Of a DNA stretch of 64,000 bases, positions 1 through 10,376 are shown in pieces (position 1 is the stretch's first letter; each line of letters opens with the position of its first letter). A program made the translations under genes and the position numbers. This DNA comes from Rhizobium sp. Q54 (GTDB lineage Bacteria; Pseudomonadota; Alphaproteobacteria; Rhizobiales; Xanthobacteraceae). The stretch lies in contig CAMDSH010000001.1 of NCBI GenBank assembly GCA_945907045.1, positions 1 through 64,000 of the forward strand. Reading direction: 5' to 3'. The notes under the pieces were generated by a model. That model did not search any database. It was not told the origin of the DNA and saw only the letters and a program-made list of their open reading frames with translations.

Positions 1-457
1 CTTCGCTGGCGGAAATCACCTCGGTCTTCCAGTTCTGCTTGGCGGCGTAGCGCTCGTACATGCGGAACAGATCGCCTGCGAACAGCGATGCTTCGTCACC
101 GCCGGTGCCGGCGCGGATTTCCACGATGACGTTGCGCTCGTCCATCGCGTCCTTCGGCAGGAGCGCGAGGCGGATTTCCTCTTCCAGCACGGTCTTGCGC
201 GCTTCCAGCGCCTGCTTTTCGGCATCGGCCATCTTGCGCATGTCGGGATCGGTTTTGGGATCGGCGATGAGCGCGTCGAGATCGGCGATTTCGGCCAGCG
301 CCGCGCGATAGGCTTTGCCCTTCTCGACGACCGGCCCCAGCTCGGAAAACTCACGCGAGAGTTTCACGAACGTTTCCGTGGGGAGCTGGGTTGCGAGCTC
401 CGCCTCGATCGCCTGATGGCGGGCCAGCAGGGCTTCCAGTTTTTGTTGCGGGAGCAT
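1..457 (-). CDS. prfA: Peptide chain release factor 1, 5' part (partial)
   Basis: Release factor 1 recognises UAA/UAG stop codons in the ribosomal A site and triggers peptide release. Only the first ~152 codons are inside the window; the gene runs off the left edge. The ATG at 457 opens a reading frame beginning [20 protein letters not shown], a helical N-terminal domain typical of RF1, followed by the conserved segment [20 protein letters not shown] near residues 110-130, the RF1/RF2 core signature. The GGQ hydrolysis loop and PxT stop-recognition motif would lie outside the window. The start sits two bases after the ptsP stop, so the two genes are almost certainly cotranscribed; this order is common in Hyphomicrobiales. 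Confidence 0.93.
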   Translation of the reverse strand, partial: MLPQQKLEALLARHQAIEAELATQLPTETFVKLSREFSELGPVVEKGKAYRAALAEIADLDALIADPKTDPDMRKMADAEKQALEARKTVLEEEIRLALLPKDAMDERNVIVEIRAGTGGDEASLFAGDLFRMYERYAAKQNWKTEVISASE

Positions 458-459
458 GG

Positions 460-2733
460 TTAGAGCTGCAGACCTTCGGCGGCGGCGAAGGCCTCGACCT
501 TCTCGCGCACGGAAACGCTGCCCACCGGACTTTGAATCAGCGGCATCAGCATCGCCGCAGCCTTGCCGGCGTCAAGTTCGAGGAGCGCGGCCTTTACCGG
601 CCCGACCGCGGACGGCGTGAGCGAGAGCGAGCGATAACCGAGCGCGACCAGCACCAGAGCGCCAATCGGCTTCGACGCCAGTTCGCCGCAGAGCGCGACC
701 GGCTTGCCGTGCGCCTGCGCCTTGTCGACGATTTCCTTTAACGCGCGCAGCACCGGCGCCGAGAGCTGATCGAAGCGATCCCAGACCCGCGAATTGCCGC
801 GGTCGGCGGCGTACATGAATTGCATGAGATCGTTGGAGCCGACGGAAAGAAAATCGACGCGCTTTAACAACTCATCGAGCTGATAAAGCAATGAGGGTAC
901 TTCCACCATCGTGCCGATTTCGACGCGCTCCGGAAGCGCGTGGCCATGCCGGCGCAGGTGCGTGAGCTCCATCTCGACCAGCGCCTTGCCCTGATCGAAT
1001 TCTTCCACGGTGGCGATCATCGGGAACATCAGGCGCAATTCGCGTCCGCCCGCCGCGCGCAGCATGGCGCGCACCTGGCTGCGCAGCAATCCGGGGCGGT
1101 CTAGCCCAAGCCGGATGGCGCGCCAGCCGAGCGCGGGGTTTTCCTCCTCGACGTTGCGCATATAGGGCAGCACCTTGTCGCCGCCGATATCGAGCGTTCG
1201 GAACGTCACCGGGCGCTCGCCCGCGGCGTCGAGCACGGCGCGGTAAAGCGAGAGCTGCTCGCTGGTGCGCGGGAAAGCCGGCGCCACCATGAACTGCAAT
1301 TCGGTGCGGAACAGCCCGATGCCGGCAGCGCCCGTTTCCTCGATATGCGGCATGTCGATGAGCAGGCCGGCGTTGAGCATCAGCGAGACCGTCTGCTTGT
1401 CCTTGGTGACGCATGGTTTGTCGCGCAGTGCGCGATATTGCGCCTGCCGCCGCGCACGCAGTTTCACCCGCTCGCCATAGGCGTTTTCGATATCGACCGG
1501 CGGGCGCGCGTGCATGTCGCCGGTGGCGCCATCGACAATGACGGCGTCACCCGGTTCGACCAGACCTGTGGCGTTTTCGATCTCGCCGATCGCGGGAATG
1601 CCGAGTGCCCGCGCCACGATGGCGACGTGCGATGTCGGCCCGCCTTCCTCAAGAATGAGACCGCGCAGCCGTTTGCGGTCGTAATCGAGTAGTGCCGCAG
1701 GCCCCATCGAGCGCGCGACGACGATGGCGTTTTCGGGAAGCTGATCCTTCGACGGCGCGTGGTCCTGGCCCATCAACACGCGCATCAGCCGGTTGGCTAA
1801 ATCGTCGAGATCGTGCAGGCGGTCGCGCAGATAAGGATCGGTCTGCCGCAGCATGCGCGCGCGGGTGTCGGACTGCACGCGCTCGACGCCGGCCTCGGCG
1901 GTCAGGCCGGTCATCACCGCCTCGCGCATCTTGTCGAGCCAGCCGTGGTCGTAGGCGAACATGCGATAGGCTTCGAGCACGTCGCGATGCTCGCCGCTGT
2001 CGGCGACGTCGCCATGCTCGATCAGGCGGTCCAGGTCGGCGCGGAAGTTCGCAATCGCCGTATCCAGGCGCTTGAGTTCGCTCTGCATGTCGTCGGCGAT
2101 GAAGTTTTTAATGATCACGCGCGGCTCGTGCAGCACGACATGGCCGAGCGCGATGCCGTCCGAGAGCGGTGCGCCGGTGAGATGCAGCGCATGGCGCGCG
2201 GCGGGCTCGGCGCCGGGCCGCGCCAGCGACGACAATTCGCCGGAGGCGATCATCTCCGCGAGCACCATCGCGGTGGTTTGCAGCGCTTCTTCTTCCTCTT
2301 CGGTGTATGTGCGCCGCGCGCGGTTCTGCACGACGAGAACGCCGAGCGTGTTACCGGCGCGCAGCACCGGCACGCCGAGGAAGGAGTGATAAATTTCTTC
2401 GCCTGTTTCGGGGCGGAACGAGAAGGCCGGATGGTTTTGCGCGTCCGACAGATTGATCGGATTGGCTTCGCTGGCGACCAGACCGACCAGGCCTTCGTCG
2501 GATTTCAGCACGGTCTGGTGGACCGCTTCGCGCTTCAAGCCCTCGGTGGCGTATAGCTCGAGCGTTCCGTCCACGCGCAAGACGTAGACAGAGCAAACCT
2601 CCGCCACCATGTTGGCGGCGATCAGCACGACCACCTTGTCGAGGCGATCCTGCGCGCTGACCGGCTCCGCCATCACCTCGCGAAGCCGGCGCAACAGCAC
2701 GCGCGGACCGCCAAGCGCGCCACGCATTGTCAA
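460..2733 (-). CDS. ptsP: Phosphoenolpyruvate-protein phosphotransferase, nitrogen PTS enzyme I (GAF-containing)
   Basis: 757 residues. Enzyme I-Ntr takes phosphate from PEP and passes it to NPr (PtsO), controlling nitrogen, potassium and carbon balance rather than sugar import. The N-terminal GAF domain (about residues 1-170) is the hallmark separating EI-Ntr from sugar EI; in characterised relatives it senses glutamine. After it come the PEP-utiliser N-terminal domain (about 185-310), the swivelling phosphohistidine domain with [18 protein letters not shown], whose His accepts phosphate, and the C-terminal TIM barrel with [12 protein letters not shown] and the end motif [14 protein letters not shown]. 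Length fits the family. It lies just upstream of prfA and 90 bases downstream of the DUF1932 gene. Neither NPr nor EIIA-Ntr is in the window. Confidence 0.95.
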   Translation of the reverse strand: MTMRGALGGPRVLLRRLREVMAEPVSAQDRLDKVVVLIAANMVAEVCSVYVLRVDGTLELYATEGLKREAVHQTVLKSDEGLVGLVASEANPINLSDAQNHPAFSFRPETGEEIYHSFLGVPVLRAGNTLGVLVVQNRARRTYTEEEEEALQTTAMVLAEMIASGELSSLARPGAEPAARHALHLTGAPLSDGIALGHVVLHEPRVIIKNFIADDMQSELKRLDTAIANFRADLDRLIEHGDVADSGEHRDVLEAYRMFAYDHGWLDKMREAVMTGLTAEAGVERVQSDTRARMLRQTDPYLRDRLHDLDDLANRLMRVLMGQDHAPSKDQLPENAIVVARSMGPAALLDYDRKRLRGLILEEGGPTSHVAIVARALGIPAIGEIENATGLVEPGDAVIVDGATGDMHARPPVDIENAYGERVKLRARRQAQYRALRDKPCVTKDKQTVSLMLNAGLLIDMPHIEETGAAGIGLFRTELQFMVAPAFPRTSEQLSLYRAVLDAAGERPVTFRTLDIGGDKVLPYMRNVEEENPALGWRAIRLGLDRPGLLRSQVRAMLRAAGGRELRLMFPMIATVEEFDQGKALVEMELTHLRRHGHALPERVEIGTMVEVPSLLYQLDELLKRVDFLSVGSNDLMQFMYAADRGNSRVWDRFDQLSAPVLRALKEIVDKAQAHGKPVALCGELASKPIGALVLVALGYRSLSLTPSAVGPVKAALLELDAGKAAAMLMPLIQSPVGSVSVREKVEAFAAAEGLQL

Positions 2734-2823
2734 AGTTCCTTCAGGGCTACCCGCAGGCTATAGCCAATGGGCCATGCAAGCTGCAAGCCAAAGAGCCAAG
2801 CCAAACGGCGTATGGCGGCTCGA

Positions 2824-3687
2824 TCAGCCTTTCGGCCCTTTGGCCGGATTGGCGGCGGCAAAGAATCTGCCCAGCGCGGCGGTCTCTTGTTTAGATCCGG
2901 CCTGATCGGCGGCCAGCCGCTCATAGAGACGGGCGATGTTCTCGAACATCTGCCCTTCCGGGCTCGGGCCCACGAACTGGGCCAGTTCCTCGAACTCGGC
3001 GACCCAACGGTAGGCCTTCGGGAACATGTCCGGCACGCCACGGGTGAGCTGCGCGAGCACCGGCGCCTGGCTGGCGCCAAGTTCGGCCCGGAAGGCTTCG
3101 CCGACGCCGGCGCGATCCGCCGCCAACACCAGCGCGGAGCCTAATGCGATCAGTCCCTTGTTGAGCCCGCCGTAACACATCTTCAGCGCCGAGGCGTCGC
3201 CGATGCTTCCCTCCATCACGCTGACGCGCAGCCCATAATCGCCGAGCACGGCGACGCGTTTAGCCTCGGGGCCGGAGAGGAAAAAGCCCGGACCCGGAGT
3301 GCCCGCGCGCGGCGGGCCGCCGATGATTCCGGCATCGACAAAAGGACAACCGGCGGCGGCGATGACGCCTGCGATGCGTTTGACGGTTTCCGGATTGATC
3401 GCATTGCACTCGACATAAATCGGCTTGCGGTTGGCGGCGCGCAGCACCGGCAGCAGCCGTTCGGCCAGCTTTAGCGCCTCGCCGGGTGGAACGATGGAGA
3501 GGATGAAATCGGCGGTGGCAACTTCCGCGTCGCTTGCGGGCGTCATGCCGGCGGATGCCGCGCGCTTGGTGCTCCCGGCGCTGCGGCCTTCGAGCGAGGT
3601 GACGACTTTCAAACCGTTCTGCACCAGGCGGGCGCCGACCCCGGCACCCATCGCGCCCGGCGCGATGACGGCGACGAGCGGCTGCAT
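2824..3687 (-). CDS. 6-phosphogluconate dehydrogenase-like NAD(P)-binding protein, DUF1932 type
   Basis: 287 residues. The N-terminus has a Rossmann dinucleotide-binding turn (VAVIAPGAMGAGVG), with Pro where the first glycine of GxGxxG often is. The C-terminal half (from about residue 165) has the all-helical DUF1932 dimerisation domain with the conserved stretch ASALKMCYGGLNKG, whose Lys corresponds to the general catalytic lysine of beta-hydroxyacid dehydrogenases. The substrate is unknown; the family resembles 3-hydroxyisobutyrate and 6-phosphogluconate dehydrogenases. Its ATG overlaps the lysC stop by one base (TGATG), so it should be translationally coupled to lysC. It separates lysC from ptsP, which usually adjoin in related genomes, so it may be a lineage-specific insertion. 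Confidence 0.8.
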   Translation of the reverse strand: MQPLVAVIAPGAMGAGVGARLVQNGLKVVTSLEGRSAGSTKRAASAGMTPASDAEVATADFILSIVPPGEALKLAERLLPVLRAANRKPIYVECNAINPETVKRIAGVIAAAGCPFVDAGIIGGPPRAGTPGPGFFLSGPEAKRVAVLGDYGLRVSVMEGSIGDASALKMCYGGLNKGLIALGSALVLAADRAGVGEAFRAELGASQAPVLAQLTRGVPDMFPKAYRWVAEFEELAQFVGPSPEGQMFENIARLYERLAADQAGSKQETAALGRFFAAANPAKGPKG

Positions 3688-4943
3688 CAGGTTTTGTCGA
3701 GGCCGTAAAGCGAATGGAGGGTGCGCACCGCAAGATCGGTCTGCACCGCGTCGATCAGCACCGAGAACTTGATCTCCGAAGTCGTGATGGCGCGGATATT
3801 GATCTTGTTCTTCGCCAGCGCACCGAACGCCTGCGCGGCGACGCCCGCGTGACTGCGCATTCCAATTCCGATGACCGACACCTTGGCGACGTCTGTCGCG
3901 GTGTCGAGCCGCTCATAGCCAATCGAGGCCTTTGCCTTCTCGATGGTGATGCGCGCGCGCTCGTAATCGGCGGATGGCACCGTGAAGGTGAGGTCGGTGG
4001 TGCTGCCGTCGGCGGAGACGTTCTGCACGATCATGTCGACGTTGATGTTGCTGTCAGCGAGCGGGCCGAAAATCGCCGCGGCGACGCCGGGCTTGTCCGA
4101 CACGCGGCGGATGGAAATCTGCGCTTCGTCCTTGGAGAACGCGATCCCGGTGACGACCTGCTGTTCCACGATCTCTCCTTCGTCGCAAATGAGTGTACCC
4201 GACGGTTCCGCGTGCGGGTCGATGTCTTCCGGCTTTTCGAAGCTTGAGCGCACGAAGATGCGCACATTATGCACCATTCCAAGCTCGACGGAGCGCACCT
4301 GCATCACCTTGGCGCCGAGCGATGCGAGTTCGAGCATTTCCTCGTAGGCGATCTTGTCGAGGCGGCGTGCCTGCGGCACCACGCGCGGATCGGTGGTGTA
4401 GACGCCGTCAACGTCGGTGTAGATGTCGCAGCGCTGCGCGCCGATGGCGGCGGCGACAGCGACGGCGGATGTGTCGGAACCGCCGCGCCCAAGCGTCGTC
4501 AGCCGGTTGGTTTCCTTGTACACGCCCTGAAAACCGGCGATCACCGCGACTTCGCGATCGCGTTCCTTGAAGCGCTTGATCAGTTCCGCGCCGTTGATGT
4601 CGAGGATGCGCGCGCCGCCATGCGCGCTCGATGTGAGCACCGGCAGTTGCCAGCCCTGCCATGAGCGCGCGTTGACGCCCATGTCCTGTAGAACAATTGC
4701 CAGCAATCCGGCGGTGACCTGCTCGCCGGTGGCGACGACGGCGTCGTATTCGCGCGCATCGTGCAGGCGCGAGGCCTCGCGGCACCAGGCGACGAGCTGA
4801 TTGGTCGTGCCCGACATGGCGGAGACCACGACGGCGACCTCGTGGCCGGCATCGACCTCGCGCTTGACGTGGCGCGCGACATTGCGGATTCGGTCGATAT
4901 CGGCGACCGACGTTCCGCCGAACTTCATTACCAGCCGTGCCAT
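3687..4943 (-). CDS. lysC: Aspartate kinase (monofunctional, two ACT domains)
   Basis: 418 residues. Phosphorylates aspartate, the first step toward lysine, threonine, methionine and diaminopimelate. The start MARLVMKFGGTSVADIDR carries the KFGGTSV nucleotide-binding signature of aspartokinases; GRGGSDTSAVAVAAA and DVDGVYTTDPR are the other kinase-domain hallmarks. The last ~150 residues form two ACT domains (FSKDEAQISI and VSVIGIGMRSHAGVAAQAFG), the usual site of feedback inhibition by lysine or threonine. Length matches the monofunctional class. It is first in a minus-strand run lysC-DUF1932-ptsP-prfA and is divergent from ubiG, with 103 bases between the starts. Confidence 0.96.
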   Translation of the reverse strand: MARLVMKFGGTSVADIDRIRNVARHVKREVDAGHEVAVVVSAMSGTTNQLVAWCREASRLHDAREYDAVVATGEQVTAGLLAIVLQDMGVNARSWQGWQLPVLTSSAHGGARILDINGAELIKRFKERDREVAVIAGFQGVYKETNRLTTLGRGGSDTSAVAVAAAIGAQRCDIYTDVDGVYTTDPRVVPQARRLDKIAYEEMLELASLGAKVMQVRSVELGMVHNVRIFVRSSFEKPEDIDPHAEPSGTLICDEGEIVEQQVVTGIAFSKDEAQISIRRVSDKPGVAAAIFGPLADSNINVDMIVQNVSADGSTTDLTFTVPSADYERARITIEKAKASIGYERLDTATDVAKVSVIGIGMRSHAGVAAQAFGALAKNKINIRAITTSEIKFSVLIDAVQTDLAVRTLHSLYGLDKT

Positions 4944-5046
4944 GACTATCCCGGACGCCTCAAAAGGCGCGTATACATACCGGTGGGGTTCCGGCGCCGC
5001 AACCTTGCCGCCTGTTTGATGCCTGTTTCACGTGAGAGACCTTCGT

Positions 5047-5805
5047 ATGGTTAACACACGCGCCCGCGCTTCCGCCGCAACCGTGGATGACGCCGAGATC
5101 GAGCGGTTCTCCCGGATGGCCGCCGATTGGTGGGACCCGCGCGGCCCAATGGCGGCGCTGCACAAGTTCAATCCGGTGCGGCTCGGCTATATCCGCGATC
5201 GGGCCGCCGCCCATTTCGGCCTCGATGCGAAAAAGCTCGATAGCCTGAAGGGCCTTCGCATCCTCGATATTGGCTGCGGCGGCGGGATTTTGTCGGAACC
5301 GCTGGCGCGCATCGGCGCGACGGTGGTGGGCGCCGATCCCTCACAGAGCAATATCAAGGTGGCGGGCGAACACGCCGCCGCGAGCGGCGTCACGGTAGAT
5401 TACCGCTGCACCACGGCGGAGGATTTGGCCGCCGCCAAAGAGCAATTCGACATCGTGCTGGCGATGGAAGTGGTCGAGCATGTCGCCGATGTCGGCCTGT
5501 TCGTGAAAACCTGCGCCGGCATGGTCAAGCCGGGCGGGCTGATGTTCCTCGCTACGTTGAACCGCACGCTGAAAAGCTTCGCGCTTGCCATCGTTGGCGC
5601 CGAATACGTGTTGCGCTGGCTGCCGCGCGGAACGCACAGCTGGGACAAGTTCGTCACGCCGAATGAACTGGAAATAGCGCTTGAACAAAGCGGGCTGCGC
5701 GTGACGGCTGAAGAAGGCGTGATCTACAATCTGCTCGCCGACCGCTGGCAGCTCTCATCCGACATGGATGTGAACTACATGATGGTGGCCGGCAAAAGCG
5801 CGTGA
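5047..5805 (+). CDS. ubiG: Ubiquinone biosynthesis O-methyltransferase (3-demethylubiquinol 3-O-methyltransferase)
   Basis: About 252 residues from the ATG at 5047. An in-frame GTG at 5032 would add five residues, but the purine-rich GAGAG just upstream suits the ATG and relatives begin near here. UbiG performs both O-methylations in ubiquinone synthesis at the inner membrane. Family marks are the N-terminal [31 protein letters not shown], given here only in part as [11 protein letters not shown] and [11 protein letters not shown] motif [17 protein letters not shown], and the amphipathic membrane-binding segment around [20 protein letters not shown]. It is divergent from lysC; in related genomes the same pair is adjacent. 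Confidence 0.95.
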   Translation: MVNTRARASAATVDDAEIERFSRMAADWWDPRGPMAALHKFNPVRLGYIRDRAAAHFGLDAKKLDSLKGLRILDIGCGGGILSEPLARIGATVVGADPSQSNIKVAGEHAAASGVTVDYRCTTAEDLAAAKEQFDIVLAMEVVEHVADVGLFVKTCAGMVKPGGLMFLATLNRTLKSFALAIVGAEYVLRWLPRGTHSWDKFVTPNELEIALEQSGLRVTAEEGVIYNLLADRWQLSSDMDVNYMMVAGKSA

Positions 5806-5843
5806 TAAAGGCTGCGCTGTCCTAATCCCACCGTGTTTCTCCC

Positions 5844-6743
5844 ATGATCGATCAAAGCTGGCTCTGGGTGGTCTTCACGCTGCTGGCCGCCGCCGCGCAG
5901 ACCGCGCGCAACGCCATGCAGCGCGAATTGACCACGAGCCTCGGCACCGTGGGCGCGACGCATGTGCGTTTCCTTTTCGGATTTCCATTCGCGCTGATTT
6001 TCCTCGCCGCCGTGCTGTTCGCGACCGGGCATTCGCTGCCGCATCCCCCGCTCGCCTATTGGCCGTGGGTGCTGGGCGCATCGTTGGCGCAGGTGCTCGC
6101 CACCGGGCTGATGCTCGCAGCCATGGGCGAGCGCTCGTTCGTCGTCGCCTACGCCTACATCAAGACCGAGCCGGTGCAGGTCGCGCTGTTCGGACTGGTG
6201 TTTCTCGGCGACAGCATCACGCCGCTGATGGCTGTCGCGATTCTGATCGCGACCGCGGGCGTTGTCGTGATGGCGCTCAAGCCCGGCGCGGGCGCGAGCG
6301 GCAGCATGCGTTCCACGCTGATCGGTCTTGGCGCGGGTTCGATGTTCGCGCTCTCCGCCACCACCTATCGCGGCTCGATCCTGGTGCTTGATTATCCGGA
6401 TTTCGTCGTCGCCGCGACATTCACGCTTGCCGTCGGGCTGGTGCTGCAGGCGGCGGTGCTCTCGCTTTATCTCGCGCTGCGCGATCCCGGCGTGTTGCGC
6501 GCCATCGGCCGCGCCTGGCGGCCGTCGATGTTCGCCGGTTTCATGGGCGCCTTTGCATCGGAGTTCTGGTTCCTTGCCTTCGCCATCGCCACGGCGGCGA
6601 GCGTTCGCACGCTGGCGCTGGTCGAGGTTTTGTTCGCGCAGGCGATCACGCGCTTTGTCTTCAAGCAGCCGACGACCTCTCGTGAGGCGCTGGGCATTGT
6701 GTTGGTTGTTGTTGGCGTCGCGCTATTGGTCTGGGCGCATTAG
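5844..6743 (+). CDS. EamA/DMT-family transporter
   Basis: 299 residues with about ten hydrophobic helices, built as two EamA repeats of five helices (about residues 5-145 and 155-297). DMT proteins are inner-membrane exporters or importers of metabolites such as amino acids, amines and purines; the substrate here is not predictable. The second repeat ends ...FAQAITRFVFKQPTTSREALGIVLVVVGVALLV, characteristic of the family. The ATG at 5844 follows ubiG by 38 bases, so cotranscription is possible. Its TAG overlaps the convergent DUF1178 gene by four bases, leaving no room for an intergenic terminator. Confidence 0.88.
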   Translation: MIDQSWLWVVFTLLAAAAQTARNAMQRELTTSLGTVGATHVRFLFGFPFALIFLAAVLFATGHSLPHPPLAYWPWVLGASLAQVLATGLMLAAMGERSFVVAYAYIKTEPVQVALFGLVFLGDSITPLMAVAILIATAGVVVMALKPGAGASGSMRSTLIGLGAGSMFALSATTYRGSILVLDYPDFVVAATFTLAVGLVLQAAVLSLYLALRDPGVLRAIGRAWRPSMFAGFMGAFASEFWFLAFAIATAASVRTLALVEVLFAQAITRFVFKQPTTSREALGIVLVVVGVALLVWAH

Positions 6744-7209
6744 TTTCTTTCATCCGGCAAAATCGGCAGCGGATGGAATTCGATGCCTTCTTCGGCCAGC
6801 GCCTTGGCATCGTCGGGCGAAGCTTCGCCGTAAATCGAGCGATGCTCGCTTTCGCCGTAATGCATCTTGCGGGCTTCTTCCGGAAATTTAGGTCCAACGT
6901 GGTCGGAGTTCTTGGTCAAATGGTCACGCAGTTCCTTCAGCTTTTTGCGGAACTCGTGCTCCTGCGGCGACACCATCGCGACCGGAGTCTTTTCCTCCGT
7001 GGCGGCGACGGGAACCGGCGGCGCTTCGGTTTCCACCTCGCGGCGTTCGGATGAACTTAGACGCGGCGCCATGATCGCCTTCTCGACCTTGGCCGAGCCG
7101 CAATGCGGGCAGTTTACCAGCGAGCGCTTCGCCTGCTTGTCGTAAGCCGCCGAATCCTGGAACCAGCTTTCGAAGTTGTGTCCGCTGTCGCAGACGAGGG
7201 CGTAGCGGA

Positions 7210-7213
<4 letters not shown>
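6740..7213 (-). CDS. DUF1178 family protein
   Basis: 157 residues from the ATG at 7213 (MIRYALVCDSGHNFESWF). The first 50 residues carry Cys/His pairs (CDSGH and CPHCGSAKVEKAIMAPR) that look like a small zinc ribbon. The rest is charged and ends HYGESEHRSIYGEASPDDAKALAEEG, the conserved tail of DUF1178. Function unknown. Its start overlaps the nitrilase stop by four bases (ATGA), making it the last gene of comF-grxC-nitrilase-DUF1178. The frame is open upstream, but the ATG choice is fixed by the overlap and by similarity to the family N-terminus. The linkage to glutaredoxin and a Nit amidase suggests, but does not prove, a thiol-related role. Confidence 0.88.
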
Positions 7214-8078
<865 letters not shown>

Positions 8079-8082
<4 letters not shown>

Positions 8083-8351
8083 GCGTTTTGTCCTTCGCCA
8101 GCGAGAAGTTTGTCGAGTTTGCCGGCGCGCTCAAGCTCGTGCAGATCGTCGCTGCCGCCGACATGCACCTTGCCGATGAAAATCTGCGGCACTGTCACGC
8201 GCCCATGCGCCCGCTCGATCATTTCGTCGCGGCGCTCCCAGTTTCCGGCCAGATCGATTTCGGTAAAGGCCGCGCCCTTGCGGGTCAACAGCGCCTTGGC
8301 CGAATGGCAGTAAGGGCAAAAGCGGGTGGTGTAGATTTCAATCGGCGGCAT
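8079..8351 (-). CDS. grxC: Glutaredoxin 3
   Basis: 90 residues, full length for a dithiol glutaredoxin. The redox motif CPYC is at residues 12-15 (TTRFCPYCHSAKALL), followed by the TVPQIFIGKVHVGGSDD segment containing the cis-Pro of the thioredoxin fold and the glutathione-binding GG-D turn. It reduces disulfides and mixed glutathione disulfides using GSH in the cytosol. It is second in the minus-strand operon, 28 bases after comF, and overlaps the nitrilase gene by four bases. Confidence 0.95.
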
Positions 8352-8379
8352 GCGGTGCTCGGGCTTCTCGATAGCCTAT

Positions 8380-9177
8380 TTATATGGTCGCGCGCAGAGG
8401 CGCTACAACCCGTGCGAACACCAGCACGTCCACATGCTTGGCGTCGGCCCGCAGCAAAGCACGCGCGCAGGTATCGGCGGTCGCGCCCGAAGTGAGCACG
8501 TCGTCGATCAGCACCAGCCGGCGTTTGGCGACATCGCCCTTGCCCTCCGGCGGCACCCGGAAGGCGCCCTGCACATTGTCGGCGCGTTCGGCCTTCGAGA
8601 GCCCGACCTGCTGCGGGGTCGCGCGCACGCGCTTGAAGGCGTCATGCAGAACCGGAATTCCGCTGGCGGCGGAAATTTCCTTCGCCAGCGCCGCCGACTG
8701 GTTGAAACGACGTGCCCACATCCGCCGCCAATGCAGCGGCACGGGAACGAGCGCGTCGGCGCCGTCGAGCAATTCGCGCCCCGCGCGCGCCATCCATCGT
8801 CCCATGATCGGCGCGAGATCGAGCCGGTCGCCATACTTGAAGGCGTGCACCAGTACGCGCGCGATGTCGTCGTAGCGCACAGCCGCGCGCGCGCGGTCGT
8901 AAGCCGGCGGCGCGGCGATCGCTTCCATCGACAGCAGGCCGGGGCCGGGATCGTAGGTGAAGGGAATGCCAAGCCGGGCGCAGAACGGCGGCTCGATGAA
9001 CGAGAGCTTCGACCAGCAACCGGCGCACAGTCCCATCTCGCTGCCCAGAGGCTCGCGGCAGGACGGGCACAGCGGCGGCAGCGCGAAATCTCGGACGGCG
9101 CTGAATGTGGCGCGCAGACCGGCGCGCATTTGCGCGAGCCGTGAAATTCGCTCGTCGGCACTGGCGGTCAAAGGCAT
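8380..9177 (-). CDS. comF: ComF family protein (zinc ribbon plus phosphoribosyltransferase)
   Basis: 265 residues. The N-terminus has a double-CxxC zinc ribbon (LCPSCREPL and GLCAGCWSKL, about residues 35-60). The C-terminal domain carries the PRPP-binding signature RRLVLIDDVLTSGATADTC of type I phosphoribosyltransferases. ComF is linked to natural transformation in competent bacteria, where it helps single-stranded DNA import; in most Alphaproteobacteria the role is unproven. It is the promoter-proximal gene of the comF-grxC-nitrilase-DUF1178 operon and diverges from the methyltransferase-like gene with only 55 bases between the starts. Confidence 0.92.
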   Translation of the reverse strand: MPLTASADERISRLAQMRAGLRATFSAVRDFALPPLCPSCREPLGSEMGLCAGCWSKLSFIEPPFCARLGIPFTYDPGPGLLSMEAIAAPPAYDRARAAVRYDDIARVLVHAFKYGDRLDLAPIMGRWMARAGRELLDGADALVPVPLHWRRMWARRFNQSAALAKEISAASGIPVLHDAFKRVRATPQQVGLSKAERADNVQGAFRVPPEGKGDVAKRRLVLIDDVLTSGATADTCARALLRADAKHVDVLVFARVVAPLRATI

Positions 9178-9232
9178 TGGCGGCGCAATCGCTGCTTACC
9201 AAACACCGCATGAGCATGACAGAATAGCGGTT

Positions 9233-10126
9233 ATGTCTTCAACCATCTTCGACCGCCAATTGCTGCGCGCGCGCCGCCGGCGCGCGCAGGCGCTCGGGCC
9301 CGCCACGTTTCTGCTCGACCGCGTGGCGGAGGAATTGGCCGAGCGTTTGTCGGTGGTGCTGCGCACGTTCGAGCGCGCTGTTGATCTTGGCACGCCGACC
9401 GATGCGTTGCGCCGCGCGCTGCTGCACGCGGGTAAAATAAACACGCTGATCGCAGCGGACCCTGCAGCCGCCACTGACGATAAAACATTCAGCCGGGTCG
9501 CGGCCGACGAGGAAGCGCTGCCATTCGCCGCCGGTTCGCTCGATCTCGTCGTGTCGGCGCTGGCCTTGCAATTTGTGAACGATCTGCCGGGAACGCTGGC
9601 GCAGATACGCCAGGCGCTCAAACCGGACGGATTGTTGCTCGCGGCGCTGCTTGGCGGCGAAACGCTGATGGAATTGCGGCAGGCCTTTGCCGCCGCCGAG
9701 AGCGAAGTCGAAGGCGGATTGTCGCCGCGCGTCGCGCCGTTCGCCGATTTGCGCGAGCTGGGCGCGCTGTTGCAACGCGCGGGCTTTGCCTTGCCGGTGA
9801 TCGATTCCGACCGCGTTATCGTGCGATATGAGTCTGCGTTCGCGCTGATGCACGACCTGCGCCGCATGGGCGCATCCAACGCGCTGGTCCAGCGCCGCCG
9901 CACGCCGCTCAGGCGCGCAACACTTATGAGAATGGCGGAGATTTACAAACAGCGCTTCGCCGATGCCGATGGCCGCGTACGCGCAACCTTCGAAATCGTC
10001 TGGCTCTCGGGCTGGGCGCCGCATGCCAGCCAGCAGCAGCCGCTCAAGCCGGGATCGGCCAGACAGAGACTGGCCGATGCGCTTGGCGCGAAGGAAATTT
10101 CAGCGGGAGAGAAACCGGAACGCTGA
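9233..10126 (+). CDS. NDUFAF5-like methyltransferase-fold protein
   Basis: 297 residues from the ATG at 9233 (MSSTIFDRQLLRARRRRAQA). The frame is open further upstream but opposite comF, so I reject longer starts. The opening FDRxLLRxRRxRA motif and the later PFADLRELGALLQRAGFALPVIDSDR and LMHDLRRMGASNAL segments match the NDUFAF5 family. In mitochondria that protein hydroxylates an arginine of complex I subunit NDUFS7, so a role in NADH dehydrogenase maturation is likely. SAM motif I is degenerate: DLGTPTDALRRAL replaces the usual DxGxGxG, so classical methyl transfer is doubtful. It is followed, convergently, by a Flp pilin gene. Confidence 0.82.
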   Translation: MSSTIFDRQLLRARRRRAQALGPATFLLDRVAEELAERLSVVLRTFERAVDLGTPTDALRRALLHAGKINTLIAADPAAATDDKTFSRVAADEEALPFAAGSLDLVVSALALQFVNDLPGTLAQIRQALKPDGLLLAALLGGETLMELRQAFAAAESEVEGGLSPRVAPFADLRELGALLQRAGFALPVIDSDRVIVRYESAFALMHDLRRMGASNALVQRRRTPLRRATLMRMAEIYKQRFADADGRVRATFEIVWLSGWAPHASQQQPLKPGSARQRLADALGAKEISAGEKPER

Positions 10127-10136
10127 CGGCGCTTCT

Positions 10137-10322
10137 TCAGCCCAGCGTGGTCGTCACCAGCGTCCACATCTCGGTGACCGACGTGCCCATGGTGGTAATC
10201 ACGGCAACAATGCCCCCGGCCACGGCTGCGGCGATGAAAGAATATTCAATGGCCGTCGCACCGCGCTCCTCTGCGAGAAAGCGCTTGCAGCGGATGGCGA
10301 GCGAAGTGGAGAGCTTGCTCAT
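10137..10322 (-). CDS. Flp/Fap-type pilin
   Basis: 61 residues from the ATG at 10322, chosen because AGGA lies eight bases upstream; a longer start at 10349 lacks a good ribosome site. A short basic leader (MSKLSTSLAIRCKRFLAEERG) is followed by ATAIEYSFIAAAVAGGIVAVI. This is the prepilin peptidase (TadV/CpaA) site, with cleavage after Gly, Glu at +5 and Tyr at +6, and then a single hydrophobic helix. Flp pilins polymerise into tight-adherence fibres. No tad/cpa secretion genes are nearby, so this is an orphan pilin that would depend on machinery elsewhere. Confidence 0.88.
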   Translation of the reverse strand: MSKLSTSLAIRCKRFLAEERGATAIEYSFIAAAVAGGIVAVITTMGTSVTEMWTLVTTTLG

Positions 10323-10376
10323 GGGCGTATTCCTAATTTCCTGGGTCATGCCTTGGGCTAATTTCTTTTCGGAAGA

